Source of the DNA: Ditylenchus dipsaci
Taxonomy: Eukaryota > Nematoda > Chromadorea > Rhabditida > Anguinidae
NCBI GenBank assembly: GCA_004194705.1
Contig: SADC01000052.1
Coordinates: 186,001-250,000, forward strand
Direction of reading: 5' to 3'
DNA length: 64,000 nt
The notes below the pieces were generated by a model. That model was given only the letters and a program-made list of their open reading frames with translations. It ran no database searches and was not told where the DNA came from. Both the position numbers and the translations under genes were made by a program. Positions within the stretch are counted from its first letter, which is position 1; each line of letters opens with the position of its first letter. Shown in pieces: positions 36,501 to 42,806 of the stretch.

Positions 36501-37654
36501 GATTCCGAGCAAGACCCTCGATCATAATATGCATATAGAGTTATTTTTCGCCCAGCTCCAGTGACCAAAAAGGGGTAGAATAGCCTTCAGTTGATGACTT
36601 AACTACCTCTCGTCAATAAAAGGTCAAAATCAACGGCAGTGGTAATTTTCTTTTAGAAATGCGAAATGCTAGCCAAATGAGTTACGGCCAAATGAGTTGC
36701 GGCCAAATGAGTGGTAACCTCAAAAACGGTCAAAAATATTGTATTGGGGTATTGGGTTTTCTCATTACTTAAAATAAGAAAAGAAGGTGGACTAATTTTA
36801 CATATGTAAAAATTAATCGATTTCCAGGCAAATGCAAAACTTTGTTACGGATCAAGCTAGTGTGAGCTCAGTAAGTCTATTTTACAAATACTGTGCTCAT
36901 AGAGCGGCCTCTCTTGATCCAAAGCAAGCATTTCAAGTCGATGAGTTCTATGAGACAGCAGCTGAAAAAGTAAGCGCCACTTTTACCACAAATAACAATT
37001 CTTCTTACCAATTCAATCTTGCAGGTGATAACCAACCAGAACTGTTTCAAGATGTTTTTCCTCCACTTATCCAGTCCTACCCTAGCTGTAGAACTCATTG
37101 ATACTGACACTGATCTAGACACTTCAAGTGACACTTCCCTACCTCTGTATCTTTGGCCAAGTGGAATGAATTTTTGGAGAAATACATTGGGGTTAGCGTC
37201 TTGTGAGAATAACTTGGTCATATAGGTAATTTTTTTACAGGACGAAGACAACTCCTCAGAGATCATTCCCTCTAACCTATTTTTGTTGCGCAATATGATC
37301 TCTCGCAAACTCAAAACAGAAGTCACTTTCGATTTCTTCAGTCAATCAGATTTGAGTGATACACCCAGTTTTTACATCAACGAAGGGCTCAGAGCGGTGC
37401 TCTCCACAGAAAATGTCAAAAACCTGAAATTGTTATATGAGAGAGGTTCCTCTGATATATTGGTCAAGAAGGGTGCTCCTGGTGATGCGAAAAAAGTAAG
37501 CTGGCAATTTTTATTATTCAAACCAAAAGTTATCATAAATATTTAGACGCAACAAGAGTTGTCCGAGAGAAGGAGCCAACGATTCCATGACTGGCTGAGG
37601 CATAAGAAAAGTGCTGATCCTGATTTATCATCTGATGATTACCTGTTCGAATGA
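3504..37654 (+). CDS. sin3: Paired amphipathic helix protein Sin3 (transcriptional corepressor scaffold)
   Basis: Nuclear scaffold that joins DNA-bound repressors to histone deacetylases. About 24 exons give roughly 1250 residues, close to the family's ~1270. Order: Gln/Ser-rich N-terminus (3504-3838); PAH1 (3964-4070, 7056-7222: [15 protein letters not shown], then [13 protein letters not shown]); PAH2 (7271-8437: [12 protein letters not shown], then [16 protein letters not shown]); PAH3 (8494-9788); HDAC-interaction domain (9842-10108, 16337-17084: [32 protein letters not shown]); acidic linker (18715-18932); Sin3 C-terminal domain (25604-26092, 36828-37654), ending [10 protein letters not shown]...DYLFE. 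Single-base frame losses, several at homopolymers, lie near 3640, 7320, 7520, 8245, 8410, 9533, 16760, 17045 and 37140. Homology resumes after each one, so I treat the gene as functional. Introns of 3.0, 6.2, 6.7 and 10.7 kb carry the transposons; the others are mostly under 100 bp. Confidence 0.93.
4765..5219. repeat. Inverted-repeat element in Sin3 intron 2
   Basis: The left end (GCCTGTTTCACAATGCATCC) and the right end (GCATTGTGTGAGAGGCC) are inverted copies. Inside, the segment around 4850-4906 (GCAAGTTTGGTGTCA) is repeated inverted around 5073-5130. Non-coding; it resembles a MITE. No clear target duplication was seen. Confidence 0.55.
5467..5580. repeat. Fragment of the GC-hairpin foldback family
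   Basis: The block CATACCTTAGACACAAATCA with GACTCTGGATGCATG and the GGTAGGCGCCTAGTTAAC tail matches one arm of the family at 91-200 and 35757-35860. The GC hairpin itself is missing, so this is a truncated copy. Confidence 0.7.
5815..6182. mobile_element. Near-perfect palindromic MITE with pogo-like ends
   Basis: A 368-bp element whose halves are almost complete inverted copies (TTCTGAAAAACGATCGGTAA at the centre right). The ends are CAGTCGACTCTCCCAATAAC, with TA on both sides (5813-5814, 6183-6184). The CAGTCGACTCTC terminus resembles the Tigger-type ends at 26759 and 49945, suggesting cross-mobilisation by that superfamily. Confidence 0.8.
6249..6462. repeat. Inverted repeat, Sin3 intron 2
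   Basis: Around 6249-6325 (CTTGTGGTCTTGAATCTCAG...GTGAAAACTAATCA) and 6388-6462 (reverse complement, CTGAAATTCAGAGCCACAAG) are inverted copies with a ~60-base spacer. Probably a small MITE. No ORF is credible. Confidence 0.55.
6616..6866. mobile_element. CCGTATTTCC-ended MITE
   Basis: The ends CCGTATTTCCTGTGATAAGG and CCTTATTACAGGAAATACGG are inverted, flanked by TA on both sides. The 251-bp element has no coding capacity. This is one of about ten members of the family in the window. Confidence 0.75.
8720..9240. repeat. Diverged inverted repeat in a Sin3 intron
   Basis: The stretch near 8730-8905 (CGATGGCTGAAAA, GACGTCTTCGAACGGG, then AACCGGGTTCGTGCTCAGC) recurs inverted at about 9060-9234. 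The arms are imperfect. It fills most of the intron 8586-9495 and has no coding content that I can support. Confidence 0.45.
10340..10985. repeat. Two facing copies of the GC-hairpin foldback unit
   Basis: Two hairpins (about 10440-10545 and 10795-10905) each carry GAGATGCGC arms and GCGCCC-type cores. They are joined by CATAAAATGCATATAGAG and its inverse, so the whole stretch is itself an inverted repeat. It sits in the 6.2-kb Sin3 intron. Confidence 0.65.
11116..11482. mobile_element. Harbinger-like MITE, GTTGTCGTTG family, copy 1
   Basis: The ends TGGCTCATTTAAAACGTTGT and ACGTTTATAAATGAGCCA are inverted, with GTTGTCGTTG/CAACGACAAC subterminal repeats. The flanks are GAA and TAA, an imperfect TWA duplication. 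Non-coding. Confidence 0.7.
11517..11894. mobile_element. Harbinger-like MITE, GTTGTCGTTG family, copy 2
   Basis: Same family as the copy just upstream. It has TGGCTCATTTATGAACGTTG and its inverse at the ends, with TTA on both sides (11514-11516, 11895-11897). The internal ORF on the minus strand is repeat-derived. Confidence 0.78.
12430..16195. repeat. Mosaic of nested inverted repeats in the 6.2-kb Sin3 intron
   Basis: About 12430-12700 and 15940-16175 are inverted copies (shared text such as AATGACTGCGAGGATCTGCT). Inside, 12859-12925 pairs with 13605-13674 (TTGCCTTGGTCCCCC), 13740-13890 pairs with 14030-14170, and 14990-15080 pairs with 15105-15190. Both outer arms keep a similar short frame ([10 protein letters not shown]), but it breaks in each, so coding is unproven. 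It could be one large long-TIR element later invaded by others. Confidence 0.55.
15285..15475. repeat. GGTACCACC-type short tandem array
   Basis: Degenerate 12-14 base units (for example AGTACCACTACCTAAGC and TTGGTACTACCACT) are repeated. Similar arrays lie at 20505-20745, 21350-21425, 22825-23125 and at the right edge of the window. Confidence 0.6.
17311..17566. mobile_element. CCGTATT-ended MITE
   Basis: The ends CCGTATTCTTTCTAATGAGC and GCTCATTAGAGAGAATACGG are inverted, with TA on both sides. Length 256 bp, non-coding, in the Sin3 intron 17085-18714. Confidence 0.75.
17700..18135. repeat. Inverted repeat with TTGCGGAC arrays
   Basis: The left arm has TTGGCCTCACTTGCGGACAA followed by several TTGCGGAC units. 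The right arm has the inverse (GTCCGCAA units, then CGCAAGTGAGGCCAACCC). An element with subterminal iterated motifs, like the MULE-type elements elsewhere, but no target duplication was found. The overlapping ORFs are repeat artefacts. Confidence 0.55.
19380..19575. repeat. Palindromic repeat
   Basis: Around 19381-19425 (GGACGATGGTTTTTGCGCAC) and 19530-19570 (GTGCGCAAAACCATGGTCC) are inverted copies, making a snap-back unit of about 190 bp inside the 6.7-kb Sin3 intron. Confidence 0.6.
20505..23130. repeat. Inverted pair of GGTGGTACCCAG arrays bounding other repeats
   Basis: Units of GGTGGTACCCAGTT fill 20505-20745, and the reverse-complement type (CTACCTGGGTACCACCA) fills 22825-23125. Between them are a smaller array at 21350-21425 and a TTGGCGCC-type array at 21190-21335. 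The arrangement (inverted minisatellites at two ends) resembles the subterminal arrays of the nested elements at 30418-34741, but no target duplication was resolved. The ORFs reading through the arrays are not genes. Confidence 0.5.
21895..22455. repeat. Snap-back repeat, TTCCGCACCAAA motif
   Basis: At 21900-22025 the motif ATTTCCGCACCAAA is iterated; at 22325-22450 its inverse TTTGGTGCGGAATT is iterated in mirror order. Non-coding. Confidence 0.65.
23339..23806. repeat. Palindromic element with CCGCGGAATT arms
   Basis: The left arm (TTCGGCAAGGCGAGAATTCT, CCGCGGAATTCC) and the right arm (GGAATTTTCGCCTTGCCGA) are inverted. Each arm ends internally at GACGTTCCTGTTGATAAAAA and its inverse. About 470 bp, non-coding. 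Confidence 0.65.
24089..25275. mobile_element. CCGTATAACC-ended element with a transposase remnant
   Basis: The ends CCGTATAACCTCTTTTAATC and AATAGAGGTTATACGG are flanked by TA (24087-24088, 25276-25277). At 1187 bp it is the longest of the CCGTAT-ended family here and the only one with recognisable coding traces, so it may show what mobilises the short copies. G-rich stretches (GGGGGATTATT) flank the interior. Confidence 0.7.
24525..25040 (+). pseudogene. CENP-B/Tc5-like DDE transposase C-terminal fragment
   Basis: The interior of the CCGTAT element reads, across more than one frame, [13 protein letters not shown]...[15 protein letters not shown] and later [15 protein letters not shown]. 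The W-V-x-x-A-W core followed by a short hydrophobic helix is typical of the C-terminal part of DDE transposases in the pogo/Tc5 group. No catalytic acidic triad or helix-turn-helix was found, so it is a relic. The family call rests on this short motif. Confidence 0.4.
25464..25540. mobile_element. Very short CCGTATT-ended MITE
   Basis: The ends CCGTATTACAATTAATGGGG and AGGGATACTATTACAGTAAATATGG are inverted and flanked by TA. At 77 bp it is little more than two ends. It lies 63 bases upstream of the Sin3 exon at 25604. Confidence 0.65.
27406..29789. mobile_element. Tigger/pogo element with a broken transposase gene, nested
   Basis: The ends CAGTTAACTCTCGATTTAAC and GTTAAATCGAGAGTTGACTG carry iterated CTCTCGATTTAACGAA motifs. 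TA duplications lie at 27404-27405 and 29790-29791. The sister copy at 59239-60374 has uninterrupted sequence at the same point (GACCATATTTGTAAAA), so the insertion borders are proven within this window. Length 2384 bp. Confidence 0.93.
27728..29576 (+). pseudogene. Tigger-family (CENP-B/DDE) transposase, inactivated
   Basis: The reading begins [20 protein letters not shown] and shows the pipsqueak-type helix-turn-helix ([17 protein letters not shown]), followed at once by a stop. Next come a CENP-B-type DNA-binding region ([12 protein letters not shown]), the first catalytic aspartate in NADETGLFW, the second in YLDNC (in a shifted frame, next to a stop), the [11 protein letters not shown] motif, and the C-terminal [11 protein letters not shown]. 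Two or three small introns are plausible, one ending at the AG before 28400. Frame losses near 28150 and 28690 and two in-frame stops make it non-functional as read. The loss near 28150 (CAAATG for an expected CAAAATG) is the same error type seen in the host genes, so part of the damage may be base-calling. Confidence 0.88.
32943..34706. mobile_element. Nested MULE-like element with CAAATAACCCC arrays, 9-bp target duplication
   Basis: AAAAAAATC occurs on both sides (32934-32942, 34707-34715), and removing the insert rejoins the TTTGCACC array of the host element. The termini are rich in CAAATAACCCCC units and their inverse. Longer inverted arms follow (33085-33180 with 34470-34560, shared TTTCGATATTTTTACCTGTT-like text). 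The interior holds two copies of the AAGTGGACGACCACTT snap-back repeat. No coding region was recognised. Confidence 0.75.
33505..34260. repeat. Two AAGTGGACGACCACTTGG snap-back repeats
   Basis: Two related palindromic units (33515-33780 and 33930-34250) have arms with CCAAAACCTGTTTTCTGGAC and TCTTCAGCATG and their inverses. Relatives lie at about 14940-15245, 41790-41960 (half) and 63610-63860. Non-coding and hairpin-forming. Confidence 0.65.
35345..36248. mobile_element. Poly-C/GC-hairpin foldback element, complete copy
   Basis: The ends GCTACTGGCTTATACCCCCC and its inverse (GGGGTATAAGCCAGTAGC) are followed inwards by GGACCAGAAAAGCAG-type arms. A central hairpin lies at about 35664-35770 (GCGCGCATCTC with GAGATGCGC, core GCGCCCCCGAAGGGGCGC). 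Both hairpin arms carry a splice-donor-like string (TCTAAGGTAAGTG; inverse TCTAAGGTATGTG). No ORF of interest. Confidence 0.75.
36300..36560. repeat. GC-hairpin unit, inverted orientation
   Basis: A shorter member of the foldback family, with TTTGAACATAGTTTTGTTAA, the GATTTGTGTCTAAG block and the GCGCATCTAAACC/GTTAGAGATGC hairpin. It lies just upstream of the Sin3 exon at 36828. Confidence 0.65.
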
Positions 37655-38068
37655 GTGGATGCATGTTGGAGAAGTATTAGGACAGGCAATGGCAATGATA
37701 TTAATGATTAATACTCACACAAATACCCTGTTTTTTGAATATTAATGATTAATACTCACACAAATACCCTGTTTTTGAATATTAAATACGAGATATTCCA
37801 CAGTATAACACACCATTAAATTTGACCAGAAAACGCCAAATGAATCTCTTAAATGTTGTAGTTCCACAACTGATACCATTTCTTTGTCTACTACTTGTAT
37901 TGCTTTCGTGTCAGGCACTTTAATGACTGTGGGCCAAAAGTATGGTTGTAATAAACACAGATAATAACTATTTTTTAGCTGTTGCAAAAAAATCAGATTA
38001 GAAACTCAAATGAAGACGGTAAAATGATTTATTTTCTACAGAATATCACCGAAAAGTGTACAAAGGTA
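37655..38068. other. Intergenic, Sin3 3' end to the OSER1-like gene
   Basis: Two stop codons face each other across about 410 bp. A direct duplication (AATATTAATGATTAATACTC, about 37697-37740 and 37737-37785) is present. Poly(A) signals for both genes probably lie here (for example AATAAA at 37950, plus strand). No transposon was recognised. Confidence 0.6.
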
Positions 38069-38804
38069 TTAAGCGTACATAGACTCTGCTTGAGACGACA
38101 TTTTCATTTTGACAGTTACAAATGCGTCGAAGTATTCCGAAAGCTCATCCACCTCGAAATCTGACTCGCTTTGCAGTGCAGGTGAAGTCTCAGACTGGTT
38201 TTGCTGTTCGTCTCGATATCTGAAGATTTTCTCTTTATTTCAAAAATAATAGGGGTTCACGGAAGCTGACAGATTTCTATAAAAAACTTACTGCAACCAA
38301 CAAGGCTTGCCATCGCCAGATGTAGACTTCTTTCCATGGCAGGAGACCGGAGGAAGAGAACCTTGGAATGCGCACCCTTCTAATCTGATTGCATTTAAGT
38401 TGGCCAAATGACTCTCTTCTTGGCCTAATCGACTTCTCTTGGCCGACTGTGCAGACTTTGTTCGCCTGATCACCATAGCTACATTATAAGGAAGAAAGCG
38501 CTGACTGACCACATCAGAATGCCTAAAAGAAAGTAATAAGTAGGAGGAAAATACTATTTGAGTAAAAAGCTTAGACGTGCCTGGAATGACTTCTTTTACA
38601 AATGTTTATGAGCGACGAAAGAGCTTCTAGCTGACGACCTTTTCTGTTCATCTCTGAAGGCTTTTTTTCAAGCTTGGTTTCTTTGGAACAAGGACTAGAT
38701 ATTGATAGCTCTCCGAAGACTGATAATGCCATATCTAGTTCTGCGCTAGGATTGCTTGAGCTCTCAATAATAGAAACGGAAATAGCAGCTGATTCTTTAG
38801 ACAT
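38069..38804 (-). CDS. OSER1-like (oxidative-stress-responsive serine-rich) protein
   Basis: Three exons: 38600-38804 (ATG at 38804, Ser/Lys-rich), 38292-38522 and 38069-38219. The joins use GTAAAA..AG and GTAAG..AG; the last is in phase. The final residues, DELSEYFDAFVTVKMKMSSQ then AESMYA, match the pattern at the end of vertebrate OSER1 (an acidic D-L-S-x-Y core, a K-K-M-S-type turn, then A-E-x-M-Y). GKPCWLQ is also shared in kind. The family is implicated in stress resistance; its molecular role is unclear. Between exons 1 and 2 the frame is off by one, as elsewhere in this window. About 195 residues, shorter than the ~290 of the human protein. The identification is from memory of the C-terminal motif only. 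Confidence 0.55.
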
Positions 38805-39571
38805 CTATTTTCAATACATCAATCAATAGGAGTAGGAGTACCTATAAAGGAAGGTTATTATCTATATCTTATCAGAAAAAATAAAATTGCAAAAAAAACC
38901 GCTGACATAAGAGCATATAGAGCTATCAAAAACAGTAATCCTCAACAATAACAATATGGCTTTTTGCCAGAAGTTCCGCAAAGAATAATATTTGCACTAC
39001 ACATTGCTTTGACAAGGTCTTTTTGGTGACGTACAATTCGGGAGGGGTGCGTAATATTCAACAACAAATTGAGTCATTTTTATTCAAAAGCATTTTGGCA
39101 CACTTTCAAACGGAATTATGAAGCAGCTCAACTACAAGCAGTAGAGCATATCTTTGGTGAAAATCGTCAATTTCTTGTGGTTAGACACTGTATTCTAGAC
39201 TAAAAACCTAAAATTGTCATGATAAAAAAGATTTTATGAGTTGCTTTTTCAACAATAATGCCCTGAATGTGAGAAATTTAGCATTCTAAATTTCGACCAT
39301 TCGAAAATTCAAAATTTAGAATGGTCATTCCGATACCATTTGACCGAAAGATATTCAGTGTCGCTGTCACCAACTTTTTATGACTTGTGTAACTCAAAGT
39401 TTAACCAAATATTGCGGTTTAAATTTGTGGTGGGAAACCTGACTCTAATTGATCATAATTACTCGTGTAATAATGATGAAGACTTGGCAGAGTTGTGCCT
39501 TATCAGGGTTTTAGTGGGTAAAACTCGCCTTGGTCAATTTAATAACCATGAAATCCGGACAAGAAGCGTCA
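38805..39571. other. Intergenic, no feature recognised
   Basis: AT-rich DNA upstream of the OSER1-like gene, presumably including its promoter. A short inverted pair (TTAGCATTCTAAATTTCGA near 39278 and AATTTAGAATGG near 39312) is the only structure seen. Confidence 0.5.
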
Positions 39572-39972
39572 TGGCTCATTTATAAACGTTGTCGTTGTCG
39601 TTGGAAAAATGTTTTATAAAGGCACTTTTACGCCAACGACAATGACAACGACAACGAAAATTTTTCTTCCAAATTAGACAAATTTTGCATTTTTAGTCAG
39701 AATTTTAAGGATTAACTATATTCTCCACACGTTTTCCGTCGAAATCTCGACTGAAAATGCGAAATTTGTCCAATTTTGAATGAAAAATTTTGTTGTCTAT
39801 GGCGTCGTCGTTGTCGTTGGATTTTTGGCAGCGACATATTGCGCCATATCAAATTGCGCCATGTCAAATTGCGCCACATTCAAATTGCGCCGCCGCAAAT
39901 TGCGCCGCCGTAAATTGCGCCAATGTAAGTTGCGCCACATTCAAATTGCGCCGTATTCAAATTGCGCCACCG

Positions 39973-40689
39973 GGGTGCACTACGTTTCACCGTCACTGTT
40001 TTCACCGTTCACTATTTCCACCGTCACTATTTTCACCGTCACTATTTTCACCGTCACCTATTTTCACCGTCACTATTTTCACCGTCACTATTTTCACCGT
40101 CACCTATTTTCACCGTCACTATTTTCACCGTCACTATTTTCACCGTTCACTAAATTCACCGTCAGCACTTTAGGACCGCTTTTTAGATCTAAATTTTTCT
40201 AAAATTTAAACAGTCTTGGTACCAAATTGTAGCCCTGAATGTCAGCTACATTTTGGTACTAAAAATTCTGAAAAAATAAAAAAAATTTAGAACTAAACTT
40301 TAGAAGGCGTTCAATCTCACACTTTTTCATCACGGTAGAACGCAGGGTGAGCGTCTTTTAAAGTTTAGAACTAAAATTTTTCGTTTTTTTTAGAAATTGT
40401 AGTACCAAAATGTAGCTGACATTCAGGGCTTTAATTTGGTACCAAAAATTTTAAAAATTTCGAAAAATTTAGACCTATAAAGTGGTCCTAAAATGCTGAC
40501 GGTGAATTTAGGTGACGGTGAAAATAGTGACGGTGAAAATAGGTGACGGTGAAAATAGTGACGGTGAAAATAGGCGACGGTGAAAATAGTGACGGTGAAA
40601 ATAGTGACGGTGAAAATAGTGAACGGTGAAAATAATGACGGTGAAAATAGTGAACGGTGAAAACAGTGACGGTGAAACGTAGTGCACCC
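39973..40689. mobile_element. Nested non-coding element with TTTTCACCGTCA arrays, 8-bp target duplication
   Basis: The ends GGGTGCACTACGTTTCACCG and CGGTGAAACGTAGTGCACCC are inverted; CGCCACCG flanks both sides (39965-39972, 40690-40697). Both TIRs continue as about twelve units of CACTATTTTCACCGT. The core (40190-40480) is a further inverted repeat around TTGTAGCCCTGAATGTCAGC. Its architecture matches the element it sits in, with a different private repeat. The ORFs over the arrays are artefacts. Confidence 0.85.
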
Positions 40690-40953
40690 CGCCACCGCAA
40701 ATTGCGCCGCATTCAAATTGCGCCACCGCAAATTGCGCCGCATTCAAATTGCGCCACCGCAAATTGCGCCGCATTCAAATTGCGCCGCATTCAAATTGCG
40801 CCACCGCAAATTGCGCCGCATTCAAATTGCGCCACCGCAAATTGCGCCGCATTCAAATTGCGCCATTGTGTAGTGTAATGAAACATCTCCATTAAACCTT
40901 TTAAAATTCTCGTCTTAACCTGTTTTCATGTGCTCTAACGATCAGTTTAGCAA

Positions 40954-41635
40954 ATGGTCAGAGCATTTCATACTGAAAGAGGCAATGTCCTTGGCTTCTG
41001 CAATGGCTATTCAATGACGTTCCATGAGGTGCGCAAATGTGATGGCAAATGGATTTGGAGGTGCCCGAAAAAAAATTGTGGCGCAACAGCGATATCAACA
41101 AACCAAGAGCATCTGGTGGAAAAGAAGGTGCATCATGGTCATCTCCCTGATACAGCTCTAGTTGAAGTTTTTTTCCTTCTTGCAGTGGTTTTTTTATCTC
41201 ATACTTTAAGGTCAGGAAGAGGGTTTCGGAAGCGATTTCAGCAGCAGAAAGCAATCGTGACACGCCGGTGAGTAGCCTAGTGGATTTAGCATTCAACGGG
41301 CTTGTGGGAGAAATTTAATCGGTACTTCAGTCATGACAATCCGTCGCTTGCAGATGTAATCTTGAATCTTCAAACAGATGAGGAGAAGGTGCGACAGAAG
41401 ATTGAACTGTAATTTCTCTATTATTTTTTCTTGAGCGTGCATATAAACCATAATGTTTAGTCGTCTCCACAATCCGTTGGCGCGCGTGACAGGTGGAATC
41501 AGGTCGAAAAAAGCAATCTATTCCGCCGATCAAATTAAGCAGCTGGTTGCCAACTACGTCGAGGGTGGTGGGCAAGTTTGGATGGAATTCCTTGTCTCAA
41601 TTGGTGCCCATCTAGAAAAGTACCAAAGCAATTAA
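40954..41635 (+). CDS. FLYWCH zinc-finger protein, MULE-derived, catalytic core missing
   Basis: Exon 1 (40954-41166) encodes a FLYWCH finger: FHTERGNVLGFCNGYSMTF, then KWIWRCPKKNCGA with the C-x5-C pair, then HHGHLPD in place of the usual H-N-H-P-P. A GT..AG intron (41167-41210) joins in phase to VRKRVSEAISAAESNRDTP. Further on, frames give NPSLADVILNLQTDEEKVR and YSADQIKQLVANYVEGG...HLEKYQSN with a stop at 41633-41635. These resemble the tail of MULE transposases (compare 54646-55100). The DDE core between finger and tail is absent. It lies inside the TIRs of 39827-42401, so this is a transposon gene. It may bind its own TIRs as an N-terminal fragment. The frame is open in exon 1 and interrupted afterwards. 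Confidence 0.72.
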
Positions 41636-42806
41636 ATCACAATATTTATGTTACACTGTTGTGCTTTTTTCGGTTTATTGTTATGCATTTCTCGAAACGA
41701 AATAAACTAGTGATTGTTGTTGAAAAGATTTTTTTTTGAGGAACAAGAGTTAATTCGTTTTTTTTAAGTCAGAAACCTCTGCCGTAAAAAAGGGCCAGTG
41801 ATCTACAAACTCGATTTTACCAATACTCAAAAAATACCCTAGAAAACCGTATTTTACCACTATCAAAGCATCTTCAGCATGCCCGAATTAGTCTAGAAAA
41901 CTAGTTTTGGAACCCGAAAAGTGAAAAAAATTGCTCCAAGTAGACGACCACTTGGTTTAGATGGTTCAGGCTGAAAAATTTTAATTCCCACGAAATACGT
42001 TAGATAGAAAGTGAGTGTCAAAAAATTCATTGGGTACACTGAAAGTTAGAATGAAAGAAAGATTGAGAGGCAATTTCTCCACGTTGGTACACACTGAAAG
42101 TGAGAGTGAAAGGAAAATCTTTTTTGATTGAAAGGAAACGTGGCTTTACTGGCGCAATCTGTGGCGGCGCAATTTGAATTCGGCGCAATTTGCGGTGGCG
42201 CAGTTTGAATGCGGCGCAATTTGCGGTGGCGCAATTTGAATTCGGCGCAATTTGAATGCGGCGCAATTTACGGCGGCGCAATTTGCGGCGGCGCAATTTG
42301 AATGTGGCGCAATTTACGGCGGCGTAATTTGCGGCGGCGCAATTTGAATGTGGCGCAATTTGATATGGCGCAATTTGATATGGCGCAATATGTCGCTGCC
42401 CGGATTTTTATAATTTTATAAATAAGTTGTCGTCGTCGTTGACGAAAAAAAAGGTTTTATAAAATAATATTCCAACGACGACAACGTTTATAAATGAGCC
42501 ATCTACTCTACTTTGCATGACGGAATTAAATAAAGAAGCTATGGTTCAGACCCTTGTGATTTTTGGTTGAGAGGAGAGGATAATTGGGCAGTTTTTAATC
42601 GAGACGATAGTAGAGTTTTTTTGTGATTGGTCATTTCCCTCGTTGACAGGTTATTTACCATATCCCACCCTATCCGATACAAATCAGGCCAAAGCAAATG
42701 ACGAAATTCTCGGAGCTTTGGAGACGTGTTGTGAAAATTGTAAAATTGCGCAAATCTCAAAAGTTGCGTTTTTCGGCTCTAGCTTTCTGACTATACTGTA
42801 TTGCAG

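Larger units (their letters stand above)
39827..42401. mobile_element. MULE-like element with TTGCGCC arrays, carries a FLYWCH gene
   Basis: The ends GGCAGCGACATATTGCGCC and GGCGCAATATGTCGCTGCCC are inverted, and GGATTTTT flanks both sides (39819-39826, 42402-42409). The TIRs continue as arrays of CAAATTGCGCC (39840-39972, 40697-40865) and the inverse (42150-42385). The left array is split by another element at 39973-40689. FLYWCH finger, long repetitive TIR and an 8-base duplication point to the Mutator-like superfamily. One terminal G appears lost on the left. Confidence 0.85.
39572..42501. mobile_element. Harbinger-like MITE (GTTGTCGTTG family), split by a MULE-like element
   Basis: The left part (39572-39826) and right part (42402-42501) together match the intact copy at 53387-53787. 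Ends are TGGCTCATTTATAAACGTTG and CGTTTATAAATGAGCCA. The element at 39827-42401 separates the halves. The flanking triplets TCA and TCT do not match exactly. Confidence 0.8.

Noticed and set aside
39780..40878. Multiple ORFs (FTVTIFTV..., KLRRRKLRR...)
   Set aside because: They follow the TTTTCACCGTCA and CAAATTGCGCC arrays, open in all frames and on both strands.
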